Shown: one piece after another, positions 53,919 through 62,972 of the stretch
How the letters are laid out: each line of letters starts with the position of its first letter
How positions within the stretch are numbered: the first letter of the stretch is position 1
Assembly (NCBI RefSeq): GCF_001456115.1
Contig: NZ_CP013264.1
Location: 2,064,501-2,128,500, forward strand
Direction of reading: 5' to 3'
Source: Sphingobium baderi
Lineage (GTDB): Bacteria; Pseudomonadota; Alphaproteobacteria; Sphingomonadales; Sphingomonadaceae
DNA length: 64,000 nucleotides
Program-made: the position numbers and the translations under genes
Notes under the pieces: generated by a model
Database searches by the model: none
Seen by the model: only the letters and a program-made list of their open reading frames with translations
What the model was told of the DNA's origin: nothing

Positions 53919-55267
53919 AGAGTTACCCCCCGCACTACGGTGCCGGTCAGCGCGTAAGCATCGCGCAAGGCGCCGCTGTAATAGAGACAATCGACATTGA
54001 GGCGGCGCATGTCATGCACCGCATTCACTTCATCGAAGCGTGTCTGGTGATATTCCTGTTGGGCATTGAGCAGGTCCAGCAAAGTCCTGGTTCCCAGCTG
54101 GAAATATTGCAGTCGATAGAGCGTGCCGGTTTCTTCCATATCGGCCCGGCGCTTGCCGAGCGTGTTGAAACGCTCGGTCAGGCTGTCGATCTGTTCGCGG
54201 TTTTCGGCCAGTGTCCGGTCGGCCTCGAGGCGCGCGGCCTTGAGCGCCGCATCGGCCGATTCCAGCATGTGAAAAGAGGCGCTCTCCCGCGCTTTACGTG
54301 CGCCGCCCTGATAAAGGCTGCTTGAAACCGTGATGCCGACGGTCACGTCGTTGCGTTGGGCAAATGGATCGCGCAGATTGGTGTCGATATCTGCGCCCAT
54401 GGACACGGTAGGGAGGCTGGCGGCGCGGGCGCCGCGATAGGCGGCCTGCGCTTCATCGCGTTTGGCGACCGATTGCATGACCGAAGGAAGCTGGTTCCAA
54501 TCGGGTTCACGAACCCGACATGTCCGTTCCAGCCAGTCTGGCACTTCGGGAGCAACGTCCAGGCGTCCTTCCCAGCCGACGAGATAGCGCAGATTGCTCT
54601 CCCAGCGCTGCACTTCGGCGGTGATCTGCAATATAGTCGCGCGTGCCGCCTCAATGCGCGCTTCCGCCTGGGATCCATCGGAACGAGTACTGGCGCCGCG
54701 CCGGACGCGCAACTGCACCAGCCCGTTGATCTCCTCGAGGCTTGTCAATTGTTCCCGGGCGATGGCCAGAAGCGCGCGATAGCGCTGCGCTTCGATGACC
54801 GAGAAAGAAGTGTTACGGGAGAGATTGTCGACCGCGAGCAGTAGTTCAGCCCGGCTGACCCGTTCCGCAGCTCTTGCCCTTTCGACTGAACTGCCGACCT
54901 TGCCGAAATCGTAGAGCATTTGCGAGGCTGACAGTGTCGCGCGTGGTCGCCAGCTTGTTCCGCCGGTGATCGACATGCTCGGTCCGATGCCAGCGCTGAT
55001 CTGCGGACGATATCCTGCCTGGGCTTCCTTGATGTCCTGACCGCTTGCCGACAGCGCGGCGATGGCCTGATCAATGGAAGGATACCATTTGACCGCGCTT
55101 CGCACGGCCGATTCCAATGTGAGAACTGTTTGCTGCCCCGTCGGTAGAGGCGCTGTATCCTGGGCGTTGACGACGGCGAACCCTGGGAATGACACCAGGG
55201 CGGCGCTCATGATTAACGACATCCTGCGGACCATCGGTAAATGAATTGCGGGTTTGTGCCTTGTCAC
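53915..55267 (-). CDS. TolC-family outer-membrane protein
   Basis: A 450-residue outer-membrane channel with a signal peptide (MSLIMSAALVSFPGFAVVNAQ) and two OEP repeats, e.g. SVERARAAERVSRAELLLAVDNLSRNTSFSVIEAQRYRALL and FFQLGTRTLLDLLNAQQEYHQTRFDEV. It completes the type I system. It starts at GTG 55267 (ATG 55234 is an alternative) just after a strong terminator. The first gene of the downstream unit. Confidence 0.92.
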   Translation of the reverse strand: MTRHKPAIHLPMVRRMSLIMSAALVSFPGFAVVNAQDTAPLPTGQQTVLTLESAVRSAVKWYPSIDQAIAALSASGQDIKEAQAGYRPQISAGIGPSMSITGGTSWRPRATLSASQMLYDFGKVGSSVERARAAERVSRAELLLAVDNLSRNTSFSVIEAQRYRALLAIAREQLTSLEEINGLVQLRVRRGASTRSDGSQAEARIEAARATILQITAEVQRWESNLRYLVGWEGRLDVAPEVPDWLERTCRVREPDWNQLPSVMQSVAKRDEAQAAYRGARAASLPTVSMGADIDTNLRDPFAQRNDVTVGITVSSSLYQGGARKARESASFHMLESADAALKAARLEADRTLAENREQIDSLTERFNTLGKRRADMEETGTLYRLQYFQLGTRTLLDLLNAQQEYHQTRFDEVNAVHDMRRLNVDCLYYSGALRDAYALTGTVVRGVTL

Positions 55268-55299
55268 CAGGCGTCCTTGAAACTGCTTGTTTTTGGGAG

Positions 55300-55331
55300 A
55301 AAAGGAGTGCCGGGCGTCGACCCGGCACTCC
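55300..55331 (-). terminator. Strong intrinsic terminator between adhesin gene and T1SS genes
   Basis: On the minus strand GGAGTGCCGGG pairs with CCCGGCACTCC over 11 bp with a 6-nt loop and is followed by TTTT. It lies 28 bases after the adhesin stop. A second weak hairpin (GGTC-AAAA-GACC) precedes it at about 55341-55352. Transcription of tolC and the rest must read through or start at the end of this gap. Confidence 0.85.
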
Positions 55332-55358
55332 CAAAGTTTCGGTCAAAAGACCGAGAGC

Positions 55359-58300
55359 CTAGATGTGGCTGTCGACATCATCCTCGGGGAGCGTGACCGT
55401 ATCCGCATAGTGGAGCGGATCGTCGCTTCCCGTGTCGGCATCCGGAATGATCGAGGTGTCATGGCCTTGCGGCACACCCAGAGCATCCAGATCGACATCG
55501 CCATCATTGCTTTCGAGCAGATAATCGACGTCGCTGCCACCATCGTCATCATGGTGCGTCGGATGGTCGGACTGACCATCGTCGGCGTGGCCGTCGTCGA
55601 ACTCGATCGAGTCCGCCAACAGCATTGCGACGGGCGGATCATACGGCCCATCGCCATGGCCGATCGAGATATCCAGGGATGCCTCCTCGACCGTCCCATT
55701 CGGATGTTCGAGGCGGTAGGCGAATTCATCCACCCCGTTGATATCCCCGAGATCCGAATGCGGCTGGTACGAGTAGCTGCCATCGGAATTAATGGTCAGC
55801 GTCCCATGGTCGCCTTCGATCGTTGTACCATTGTCCACCTTGACGAAAGTGCCGGTGCCATCGTCCACCAGGAACTTGGTGTAGGAGGAACCGAGCGTGT
55901 CATCCGCCAGCACATTCCCCGTCGCCGGATGGGTGCCGTTGGTGACGAACTCGTCAAGATGGGTGACAGATTGCCCCGCGAACGAGAGGGACAGTGTGCC
56001 GCCGAACGTTGGCCGTGTAGGCGTGGTGTACGATGCAGTGACAGTATAGCTGCCTGCACCCAAGTCACTAAGTATCTGATCGATACCCAAGCCACCAATG
56101 CCAAGGAGTGCACCACCCGCACCTGTCAGAACTTGATGATAACCATCAGGCCCATCAATTGTCACGGTCAGCTTATCATTGACGGTATCAATACCGCCAG
56201 CAACCTGACCAACATCGGGGGAACTGGCAGTGAATTTTATGCTTGCCTGTTCATTTTCCCCAACGGTGAAGGTCCTTGTGACCGTAGCACTGGTACTGCC
56301 AAAGCCGCCAGCAACGGAAGCCGTACCGGACCCGCTCGGACCACCAGACTCCACGAGGTAAGCGCTGTCGATAACAGCGTTGCCGCCATTGTCAGTTGCG
56401 TTCATCTCGAGAGTTGCCGACTGCGTCAGATCTTCCGACCAGATCAGGCCCTGACCATCACTGTCGATCTGCACATACAGCGTCGCGGTGCCGGTTTGGC
56501 CGGAACCATCCTGGACGGTGTAGGTGAACTGGTCGACCTGACCAATGCCCGAACCGCTCGTGTCATTCGGCGTGTAGGTGTAGCTGCCATCGGAATTGAT
56601 GATGAGGTCACCATAAGCGCCGTGGATGGTTTCACTGCCACCGTCCGGGACCGTGACACCGTTCACTTCCGTTACGGTCGTTCCCGGTGCATCATTGTCG
56701 GTGACATTGCCGCTGACGGACTCAGCATCATAGCCACCAACGGTGGTATGATCGAAATAGTCAATCGCAGCCTTGACGTTGACCAAGGTGAGCCCGGTAA
56801 TGCCAGTGGCCGCACCCATGATGCGATATTCGCCGGCAGGCAGATCATTAAAGGTGATACTTGCCTTTTCCCCGCCAAGATACACCAGGTCGATAAGACC
56901 ATTCTGACCGATAGAGGTCATGTTGGTCCAATTGCCTGAAGCATCCTTGACCTGGACAAGCGCCTCCGCGCCATTGAACAGGCCCAGCAATGCGTTCGTT
57001 GACACTTCAAATGTAGCGTCAGCTGAATGGTTCTCCTGCACTGTGAAACTGACGCGCGGCGCACTGTCAAAGATCGCCTGAGTCAATCCACCAAGGTCGA
57101 GAAGAATCAAAGCAGTGTCCGACTTGTCATCATGTCCTGACAGCGCTGGTTCGATGTTCAGCTCAGCACGTGCATAGTCATCCTGAGCGTCGGCGTCGGC
57201 ATCAGCGTCGGCATCGGCGTCAGCGTCAGCGTCGGCATCCGCATCGGCGTCCGCATCGGCGTCGGCATCAGCGTCAGCGTCAGCGTCGGCATCGGCGTCC
57301 GCGTCCGCATCGGCGTCAGCATCCGCATCCGCATCAGCGTCAGCGTCGGCGTCCGCGTCAGCATCGGCGTCGGCATCCGCATCAGCATCCGCATCAGCGT
57401 CGGCGTCCGCGTCCGCATCGGCGTCGGCATCCGCATCGGCGTCAGCATCCGCATCAGCATCCGCATCAGCGTCGGCATCCGCATCAGCATCCGCATCGGC
57501 GTCGGCATCCGCATCCGCGTCAGCATCGGCGTCGGCATCCGCATCAGCGTCGGCATCGGCATCAGCGTCGGCATCCGCATCAGCGTCGGCATCGGCATCA
57601 GCGTCGGCATCCGCATCGGCGTCCGCATCGGCATCAGCGTCGGCATCGGCATCCGCATCCGCATCCGCGTCGGCATCTGCGTCGGCATCCGCATCCGCAT
57701 CAGCGTCGGCATCCGCATCAGCGTCGGCGTCAGCGTCCGCATCTGCGTCAGCATCCGCATCCGCATCCGCATCAGCGTCGGCATCGGCATCGGCATCAGC
57801 GTCGGCATCCGCATCAGCATCCGCATCGGCGTCGGCATCCGCGTCCGCATCCGCGTCAGCGTCGGCGTCCGCATCGGCATCCGCGTCCGCATCCGCGTCA
57901 GCATCGGCGTCGGCATCCGCATCGGCATCAGCGTCAGCGTCCGCATCGGCGTCCGCATCGGCGTCAGCGTCGGCATCCGCATCGGCGTCGGCATCAGCAT
58001 CGGCGTCCGCGTCCGCATCGGCGTCGGCATCCGCATCGGCGTCAGCATCCGCATCCGCATCCGCATCAGCGTCGGCGTCGGCATCCGCATCAGCGTCGGC
58101 ATCGGCATCAGCGTCGGCATCCGCATCGGCGTCCGCATCGGCATCAGCGTCGGCATCGGCATCCGCATCCGCATCCGCGTCGGCATCTGCGTCGGCATCC
58201 GCATCCGCATCAGCGTCGGCATCCGCATCAGCGTCGGCGTCAGCGTCCGCATCTGCGTCAGCATCCGCATCCGCATCCGCATCAGCGTCGGCATCGGCAT

Positions 58301-60383
58301 CGGCATCAGCGTCGGCATCCGCATCAGCATCAGCGTCGGCATCGGCATCGGCATCAGCGTCGGCATCCGCATCAGCATCCGCATCGGCGTCGGCATCGGC
58401 GTCAGCGTCAGCGTCAGCGTCCGCATCCGCATCAGCGTCGGCATCGGCATCGGCGTCGGCATCCGCATCGGCGTCGGCATCAGCGTCAGCGTCAGCGTCA
58501 GCGTCCGCATCGGCGTCCGCATCGGCGTCGGCATCGGCGTCAGCGTCAGCGTCCGCATCCGCATCAGCGTCGGCATCGGCATCGGCATCGGCATCGGCAT
58601 CAGCGTCGGCATCGGCATCAGCGTCGGCATCCGCATCAGCGTCGGCATCGGCATCAGCGTCGGCATCCGCATCGGCGTCGGCATCCGCATCGGCGTCGGC
58701 ATCAGCATCGGCGTCCGCGTCCGCATCGGCGTCGGCATCCGCATCGGCGTCAGCATCCGCATCCGCATCCGCATCAGCGTCGGCGTCGGCATCCGCATCA
58801 GCGTCGGCATCGGCATCCGCATCCGCATCCGCGTCGGCATCTGCGTCGGCATCCGCATCCGCATCAGCGTCGGCATCCGCATCAGCGTCGGCGTCAGCGT
58901 CCGCATCTGCGTCAGCATCCGCATCCGCATCGGCGTCGGCATCGGCGTCAGCGTCAGCGTCAGCGTCCGCATCCGCATCAGCGTCGGCATCGGCATCGGC
59001 ATCAGCGTCGGCATCGGCATCAGCGTCGGCATCCGCATCAGCGTCGGCATCGGCATCAGCGTCGGCATCCGCATCGGCGTCGGCATCCGCATCGGCGTCG
59101 GCATCAGCATCGGCGTCCGCGTCCGCATCGGCGTCGGCATCCGCATCGGCGTCAGCATCCGCATCCGCATCCGCATCAGCGTCGGCGTCAGCGTCAGCGT
59201 CGGCGTCCGCGTCAGCATCGGCGTCGGCATCGGCGTCGGCATCGGCGTCGGCATCAGCGTCAGCATCGGCGTCCGCGTCAGCATCGGCGTCGGCATCCGC
59301 ATCGGCGTCAGCATCCGCATCCGCATCAGCGTCGGCGTCAGCGTCAGCGTCCGCATCCGCATCTGCATCGGCGTCCGCATCAGCGTCAGCGTCAGCGTCG
59401 GCATCGGCGTCCGCGTCAGCATCGGCGTCGGCATCGGCGTCGGCATCAGCGTCCGCGTCCGCATCGGCATCCGCATCGGCGTCAGCATCCGCATCCGCAT
59501 CCGCATCGGCGTCAGCATCCGCATCCGCATCCGCATCCGCATCAGCGTCGGCATCCGCATCGGCGTCGGCATCCGCATCCGCATCAGCATCAGCGTCGGC
59601 ATCCGCATCGGCGTCGGCATCCGCATCCGCATCAGCATCAGCGTCGGCATCCGCATCAGCGTCGGCATCCGCATCCGCGTCAGCATCGGCGTCGGCATCA
59701 GCGTCAGCGTCCGCATCTGCGTCAGCATCCGCATCAGCGTCGGCATCAGCGTCGGCATCCGCATCGGCATCAGCGTCAGCGTCAGCATCGGCGTCAGCGT
59801 CGGCGTCCGCATCGGCGTCGGCATCCGCATCAGCGTCAGCATCGGCGTCCGCGTCCGCATCGGCGTCGGCATCAGCGTCAGCATCGGCGTCAGCATCGGC
59901 GTCGCTGTCAGCGTCAGCATCGCTGTCGGGTCGGCTATGGTGATCGTCGTCGCCGGCCAGAGCAATCACACCGCCCAAGGCGGCCAGACCGGCCAATGCG
60001 CCCGCAACTGGAAAAACGCTGGCCGCCTCGGTCGATGCGGCGGAACCCAAGATGACATCGAGGGAATTGATCTCGGAGAACTGGAAGTTGCTATATCCAG
60101 GACTATGGCGGCCCCACCAAAGATTGCCGTCATCGTCCTCCAGGACGAGTTCGCTCTCGTCGCCATTGGAAGCCTGGACGTAGAAATTCCGGATACGGAT
60201 TGTTTCGCCCGACTGCAAAGTCAGGATGAGATCCTGGCCTTCCTTTGCGTAGGACTGGACATCCCTTGGATGATAAGGAAGCTCGACAACGCTCGCCTGG
60301 TCAAGGGAGATGACGTTGCCAGCCTCTTTGAGGTCCAAAGTAGTGGCAGATCGATCTGCCCTACTTATTATTTTAGTAGCCAT
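55359..60383 (-). CDS. Secreted poly(Asp-Ala) repeat adhesin (BapA-like prefix, VCBS-like domains)
   Basis: A 1,674-residue protein. Residues about 1-115 match the BapA-prefix type of N-terminus ([43 protein letters not shown]). Residues 125-145 are a hydrophobic patch ([16 protein letters not shown]). Residues 153-1066 are a pure Asp-Ala dipeptide tract broken only by Ser at 154 and 160. After it come beta-rich parts, two VCBS-like Ig domains (about 1215-1306, with [15 protein letters not shown]; about 1485-1573, with [15 protein letters not shown]) and an acidic C-terminus (about 1590-1674) that likely holds the type I secretion signal. RTX nonapeptides are absent. GGAGG lies 13 nt before the ATG. 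The net charge is roughly minus 500, so it is an extreme polyanion on the cell surface. Confidence 0.9.
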   Translation of the reverse strand: MATKIISRADRSATTLDLKEAGNVISLDQASVVELPYHPRDVQSYAKEGQDLILTLQSGETIRIRNFYVQASNGDESELVLEDDDGNLWWGRHSPGYSNFQFSEINSLDVILGSAASTEAASVFPVAGALAGLAALGGVIALAGDDDHHSRPDSDADADSDADADADADADADADADADADADADADADADADADADADADADADADADADADADADADADADADADADADADADADADADADADADADADADADADADADADADADADADADADADADADADADADADADADADADADADADADADADADADADADADADADADADADADADADADADADADADADADADADADADADADADADADADADADADADADADADADADADADADADADADADADADADADADADADADADADADADADADADADADADADADADADADADADADADADADADADADADADADADADADADADADADADADADADADADADADADADADADADADADADADADADADADADADADADADADADADADADADADADADADADADADADADADADADADADADADADADADADADADADADADADADADADADADADADADADADADADADADADADADADADADADADADADADADADADADADADADADADADADADADADADADADADADADADADADADADADADADADADADADADADADADADADADADADADADADADADADADADADADADADADADADADADADADADADADADADADADADADADADADADADADADADADADADADADADADADADADADADADADADADADADADADADADADADADADADADADADADADADADADADADADADADADADADADADADADADADADADADADADADADADADADADADADADADADADADADADADADADADADADADADADADADADADADADADADADADADADADADADADADADADADADADADADADADADADADADADADADADADADADADADADADADADADADADADADADADADADAQDDYARAELNIEPALSGHDDKSDTALILLDLGGLTQAIFDSAPRVSFTVQENHSADATFEVSTNALLGLFNGAEALVQVKDASGNWTNMTSIGQNGLIDLVYLGGEKASITFNDLPAGEYRIMGAATGITGLTLVNVKAAIDYFDHTTVGGYDAESVSGNVTDNDAPGTTVTEVNGVTVPDGGSETIHGAYGDLIINSDGSYTYTPNDTSGSGIGQVDQFTYTVQDGSGQTGTATLYVQIDSDGQGLIWSEDLTQSATLEMNATDNGGNAVIDSAYLVESGGPSGSGTASVAGGFGSTSATVTRTFTVGENEQASIKFTASSPDVGQVAGGIDTVNDKLTVTIDGPDGYHQVLTGAGGALLGIGGLGIDQILSDLGAGSYTVTASYTTPTRPTFGGTLSLSFAGQSVTHLDEFVTNGTHPATGNVLADDTLGSSYTKFLVDDGTGTFVKVDNGTTIEGDHGTLTINSDGSYSYQPHSDLGDINGVDEFAYRLEHPNGTVEEASLDISIGHGDGPYDPPVAMLLADSIEFDDGHADDGQSDHPTHHDDDGGSDVDYLLESNDGDVDLDALGVPQGHDTSIIPDADTGSDDPLHYADTVTLPEDDVDSHI
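57186..59927 (-). repeat. 457-fold Asp-Ala codon-pair repeat
   Basis: The coding strand alternates GAY and GCN codons for 914 codons, broken only by two AGC codons near the start. Both Asp codons and all four Ala codons occur (GCA is rare). The hexamer order is irregular but large blocks repeat exactly: 57571-57821 equals 58081-58331 (offset 510), with further shorter copies near 58805-58930 and in 59040-59190. The region creates long artificial frames on the opposite strand. Confidence 0.97.
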
Positions 60384-60719
60384 GATTGGATATGTTCCTC
60401 CATGCTATTTGGTGAAGGATTATTTTTTTATGACTGCGCTCCCTCGACGCAGCACAGGGGGAAGTAAAACCAGGGCGAAGCCGATGGATTTCACTGCCCA
60501 AACAAGCCGGTGAATTTCCGGCACATGAAATGGAGGTGGCGAGACGCAGCACCATGGGGGACGCGCTTTTGCGCTGTTTGGTATTGCGCCTCGCCTTCCC
60601 TGGGGGCGACCCGAGGGAATCGGAAAGAAGTGCAAGGACGTCAGAGTTCAACGAGGCGTTGAGGCCTGCGTGCAACCATTTCAGCGTCGCTAACGCCGAG
60701 GCCATCGGATCAGAGTTAT
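60384..60719. promoter_or_regulatory. Upstream region of the adhesin gene
   Basis: These 336 bases contain no convincing gene. The A/T-rich run near 60418-60432 (TAAAAAAATAATCC on the coding strand) just upstream of the ribosome site is the likely promoter or leader. Two direct copies of GTGCTGCGTC occur at about 60548 and 60440. No riboswitch class (such as c-di-GMP) was recognised. Confidence 0.4.
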
Positions 60720-60989
60720 TCATTTGAGGAGTTGCCACGCGGCCCATCCGACCGCGACCCAGAAAGGAATGACGGCGGGGATCATGAACACGACCCACCT
60801 GACGATCGGGCTCGGTCCCTCGTCCGCTGGCAGGTGGCAGGTGGACGATGAATTTCTGACAAGTGGCGCCTGAGCCGGAAGAGCCGGTATCGACCAGCAC
60901 GCGTAGGCGCCATCATTGGATGGCTCCCGCGCGCCGGTGGCAGCGGCTCTATTGTCGATTGTGGAGGATGAATCGTGTGTACGATTCAT
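60720..60989 (-). CDS. Small C-terminally anchored membrane protein
   Basis: An 89-codon ORF: a Ser/Asn/Ala-rich soluble part (about 1-65) and one hydrophobic helix at the C-terminus (WVVFMIPAVIPFWVAVGWAAWQLLK). Its ATG at 60989 overlaps the stop of the preceding 58-codon gene as ATGA. It is the last of a run of ORFs coupled in this way. No family recognised. The chain of overlaps and the clean helix favour a real gene. Confidence 0.5.
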   Translation of the reverse strand: MNRTHDSSSTIDNRAAATGAREPSNDGAYACWSIPALPAQAPLVRNSSSTCHLPADEGPSPIVRWVVFMIPAVIPFWVAVGWAAWQLLK

Positions 60990-61162
60990 GTCATAGCACT
61001 CGCGGTCCGGAGGATCAGCCACCAGAGGATCGGGCTCAGCGGCACAGCGATGAGGCAACCCTTCGTGAATCTGCGGTCGTCGAGCGCCGGCAGGTCCGCT
61101 TCATCCGCCGTCGCGACGGAGCGCTGACTCCATTTCGTTCCTTGGCTGACCCACTCCGTCAT
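60986..61162 (-). CDS. Hidden 58-residue membrane protein
   Basis: A short ORF, MTEWVSQGTKWSQRSVATA..., ending in a membrane helix (CLIAVPLSPILWWLILRTASAM). Its ATG at 61162 overlaps the stop of the 136-codon ORF as ATGA, and its stop overlaps the next start as ATGA. The shape (soluble N-terminus, C-terminal helix) is the same as in the following gene, so the two may be partners or distant duplicates. No family recognised. Confidence 0.5.
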   Translation of the reverse strand: MTEWVSQGTKWSQRSVATADEADLPALDDRRFTKGCLIAVPLSPILWWLILRTASAMT

Positions 61163-61569
61163 GCCGTCAGGATCCGCGTTGAAGTGTCAGATTCAGGCGT
61201 GGCAGCGAGTGTCGAACTGCTCGCCCGCAACGCCGGAAACGTAGATACGGATGCTTCCCGATGACCATGATGAGGTGTCCGGACTTGGAGACAATCGCCA
61301 TGTTGCTCTCGGCTTCGGACAAGGGCCGTGCATCCCCTGTTTGATCGCTGATCGCTCGCGAGGGAAAGGCTGTGTTGATGCCGCGCGAGGGGGGCAATCA
61401 GGTCGATGGCGAGTTGCACATGTTCGCCGGCGAGATCCGTACCGCGGCCCGCGAGCAGGCGCTGCGCAATCTTAAGTGTTGCCAGCGCATGCTTGAGCGC
61501 CCGCCTGTCCGGCAGATGCTCGCCGTCATCATGTCGGGGGCACGCCGAGAGATCGTCGGATGTCATCAT
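61159..61569 (-). CDS. Hypothetical protein coupled to the EAL gene
   Basis: A 136-codon ORF starting ATG 61569, overlapping the EAL stop as ATGA. The first 60 residues (ALKHALATLKIAQRLLAGRGTDLAGEHVQLAIDLIAPL) form convincing helices. The rest is Ser/Arg/His-rich and less protein-like. In another minus frame (61167-61397) the same DNA gives IVSKSGHLIMVIGKHPYLRFRRCG, so a frameshift in the second half is possible. No membrane helix. Function unknown. Confidence 0.5.
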   Translation of the reverse strand: MMTSDDLSACPRHDDGEHLPDRRALKHALATLKIAQRLLAGRGTDLAGEHVQLAIDLIAPLARHQHSLSLASDQRSNRGCTALVRSREQHGDCLQVRTPHHGHREASVSTFPALRASSSTLAATPESDTSTRILTA

Positions 61570-62972
61570 GATGACCAGCCCACGACGCTGGCGTTTGTGA
61601 GCAGTTCGTTAAGGCTGCCGCTGAAACCGGTGCTCTCGGCGCCCCATCGCCACCTCCGCGTCAGACCAGGGTCACCATGATGATAGCCCTGCTGCCATTG
61701 AGCGCCAGCTTCGAGCGCCAGCTGGCATTGGTCATCATTCTCAATACCTTCGACGATGACGAGCGGGACGAGAGCATTGGCTAACCCCACCAGATGCATG
61801 AAGGCGGTGCGATCTTGCACAGACCGTGCTGCACGGGCGACGAAGAGGCGGTCTATCTTCGCGATATCGGGCTTAAGGGCGAGAAGTTGACGGATTGACG
61901 CGAATCCGGTGCCGAAATCGTCGATCGCGATCATGCAGCCTAGCGAACGCATTCGGGATGCAAATGTCGTTGCCTCAGAAATGCTGGGGATGGGGGTCGT
62001 CTCGGTGATTTCGATGACCAGCCGTTGCGCGACCCGGCGGTTCCGGGCCAGACGCTGCGCAATATCCTGCCACCAGCCATCAAACCTCGTGCTATGCGCG
62101 GAGATGTTGACGCCAAGGGTAACGTCTGGCTGCTGCTCAAGCTCGGCGATGACCGCCTTTATGACATAATGGTCGAGAGCGCGGACGAGACCCAGGCGTT
62201 CCAGCGCTTCTGGCAGACCACCGGGCGGATGACTCTTCCCATCGGAACTGATCAGACGGATCAGGCATTCGTGGTAGAGGATACCGACCGCCCCACCGAC
62301 ACCGCTCACCGGCTGCCATGCGAGGGCGACCTCACGGCTATCATGCCGAGCCGGCGAAAAGCGAATCGAAGCCTCTATCGAGATGGAGGCATCGGTCGAT
62401 TCGTCAGCTTCAATCGCGCCGAACAGTTCGGCGGCCGCTTCCATATCTGCGCGATAGTGCTCTTTCCACGCTTCGCCGTGGCCGGGCGCATCGCCGGGAA
62501 AACGGATACGCTCAAGTGCGTGCAGGGCGCTGGACGCCGGTGCGCCAGGTTCGTCATGTTTGCCAAGGTCGGCTCCGGCCCACGCCCCTGATACGGAGAG
62601 TAGCAAACGTTCGCCAGAGCAATCGAGAGGCACCATTGCGATCGCGGAGCAGAAGGAATGAATCCAATTGTCGCAGGCCTTTGCAAGCGGCTGTTCGCCG
62701 AGCAAAGTGTGGTTCCAGAGGAGCACTTCCAGCCGACCGTCAGACTCGGTCGTGACGAGGCCGTCATCGCGGATACTGTCTGCAAAAATCTGGTAAAGTT
62801 CGGCAAGTGCCGATCGCGCCACCTCAGCCCCGTAAGCCCGCAGGAGATGCGGGTAGTTGTCGATCCGAAAAATGAAATGAACCGCTACGGAAGCCAAGGA
62901 CGACGGACGCCGATGCAGGAAGTGAATATTCGCACTCCCGCTCCCTTCATCGTTCCAACCCCCTGGAACCAT
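61566..62972 (-). CDS. EAL-domain protein with degenerate GGDEF-like N-terminus
   Basis: A 468-residue cytoplasmic protein. Residues about 20-165 resemble a degenerate GGDEF domain (FIFRIDNYPHLLRAYGAEVARSAL). From about 215 there is an EAL domain: YHECLIRL in place of EALLR, then LGVNISAHS, VIEITET, IAIDDFGTGFAS, KIDRLF and VEGIENDDQ, ending QQGYHHG. The E of the EAL-type motif, the Asp pair and the loop glutamates are present, so c-di-GMP hydrolysis is possible though the first motif is altered. ATG 62972 follows GGGGGGTG. One arm of an 18-bp inverted repeat lies 51 bp upstream. Confidence 0.83.
   Translation of the reverse strand: MVPGGWNDEGSGSANIHFLHRRPSSLASVAVHFIFRIDNYPHLLRAYGAEVARSALAELYQIFADSIRDDGLVTTESDGRLEVLLWNHTLLGEQPLAKACDNWIHSFCSAIAMVPLDCSGERLLLSVSGAWAGADLGKHDEPGAPASSALHALERIRFPGDAPGHGEAWKEHYRADMEAAAELFGAIEADESTDASISIEASIRFSPARHDSREVALAWQPVSGVGGAVGILYHECLIRLISSDGKSHPPGGLPEALERLGLVRALDHYVIKAVIAELEQQPDVTLGVNISAHSTRFDGWWQDIAQRLARNRRVAQRLVIEITETTPIPSISEATTFASRMRSLGCMIAIDDFGTGFASIRQLLALKPDIAKIDRLFVARAARSVQDRTAFMHLVGLANALVPLVIVEGIENDDQCQLALEAGAQWQQGYHHGDPGLTRRWRWGAESTGFSGSLNELLTNASVVGWSS

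Noticed and set aside
57186..59927. CRISPR array or satellite DNA
   Set aside because: There are no constant repeats with unique spacers. The hexamer pattern is explained by alternating codons inside an intact gene.
57158..59965. A 935-codon minus-strand frame rich in Met/Pro/Thr
   Set aside because: An out-of-frame reading of the same repeat. The Asp-Ala frame continues into real domains on both sides; this one does not.
57170..60055. A 961-codon plus-strand frame of His/Arg/Pro/Gln
   Set aside because: It is the mechanical complement of the Asp-Ala codon repeat. No ribosome site and no flanking protein-like sequence.
60384..60719. A c-di-GMP riboswitch in the adhesin leader
   Set aside because: The locus made this attractive, but I could not find the conserved GEMM core or its stems.
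60373..60900. A 175-codon minus-strand frame before the adhesin
   Set aside because: It overlaps the better-supported 89-codon gene in another frame and has no domain or ribosome site.
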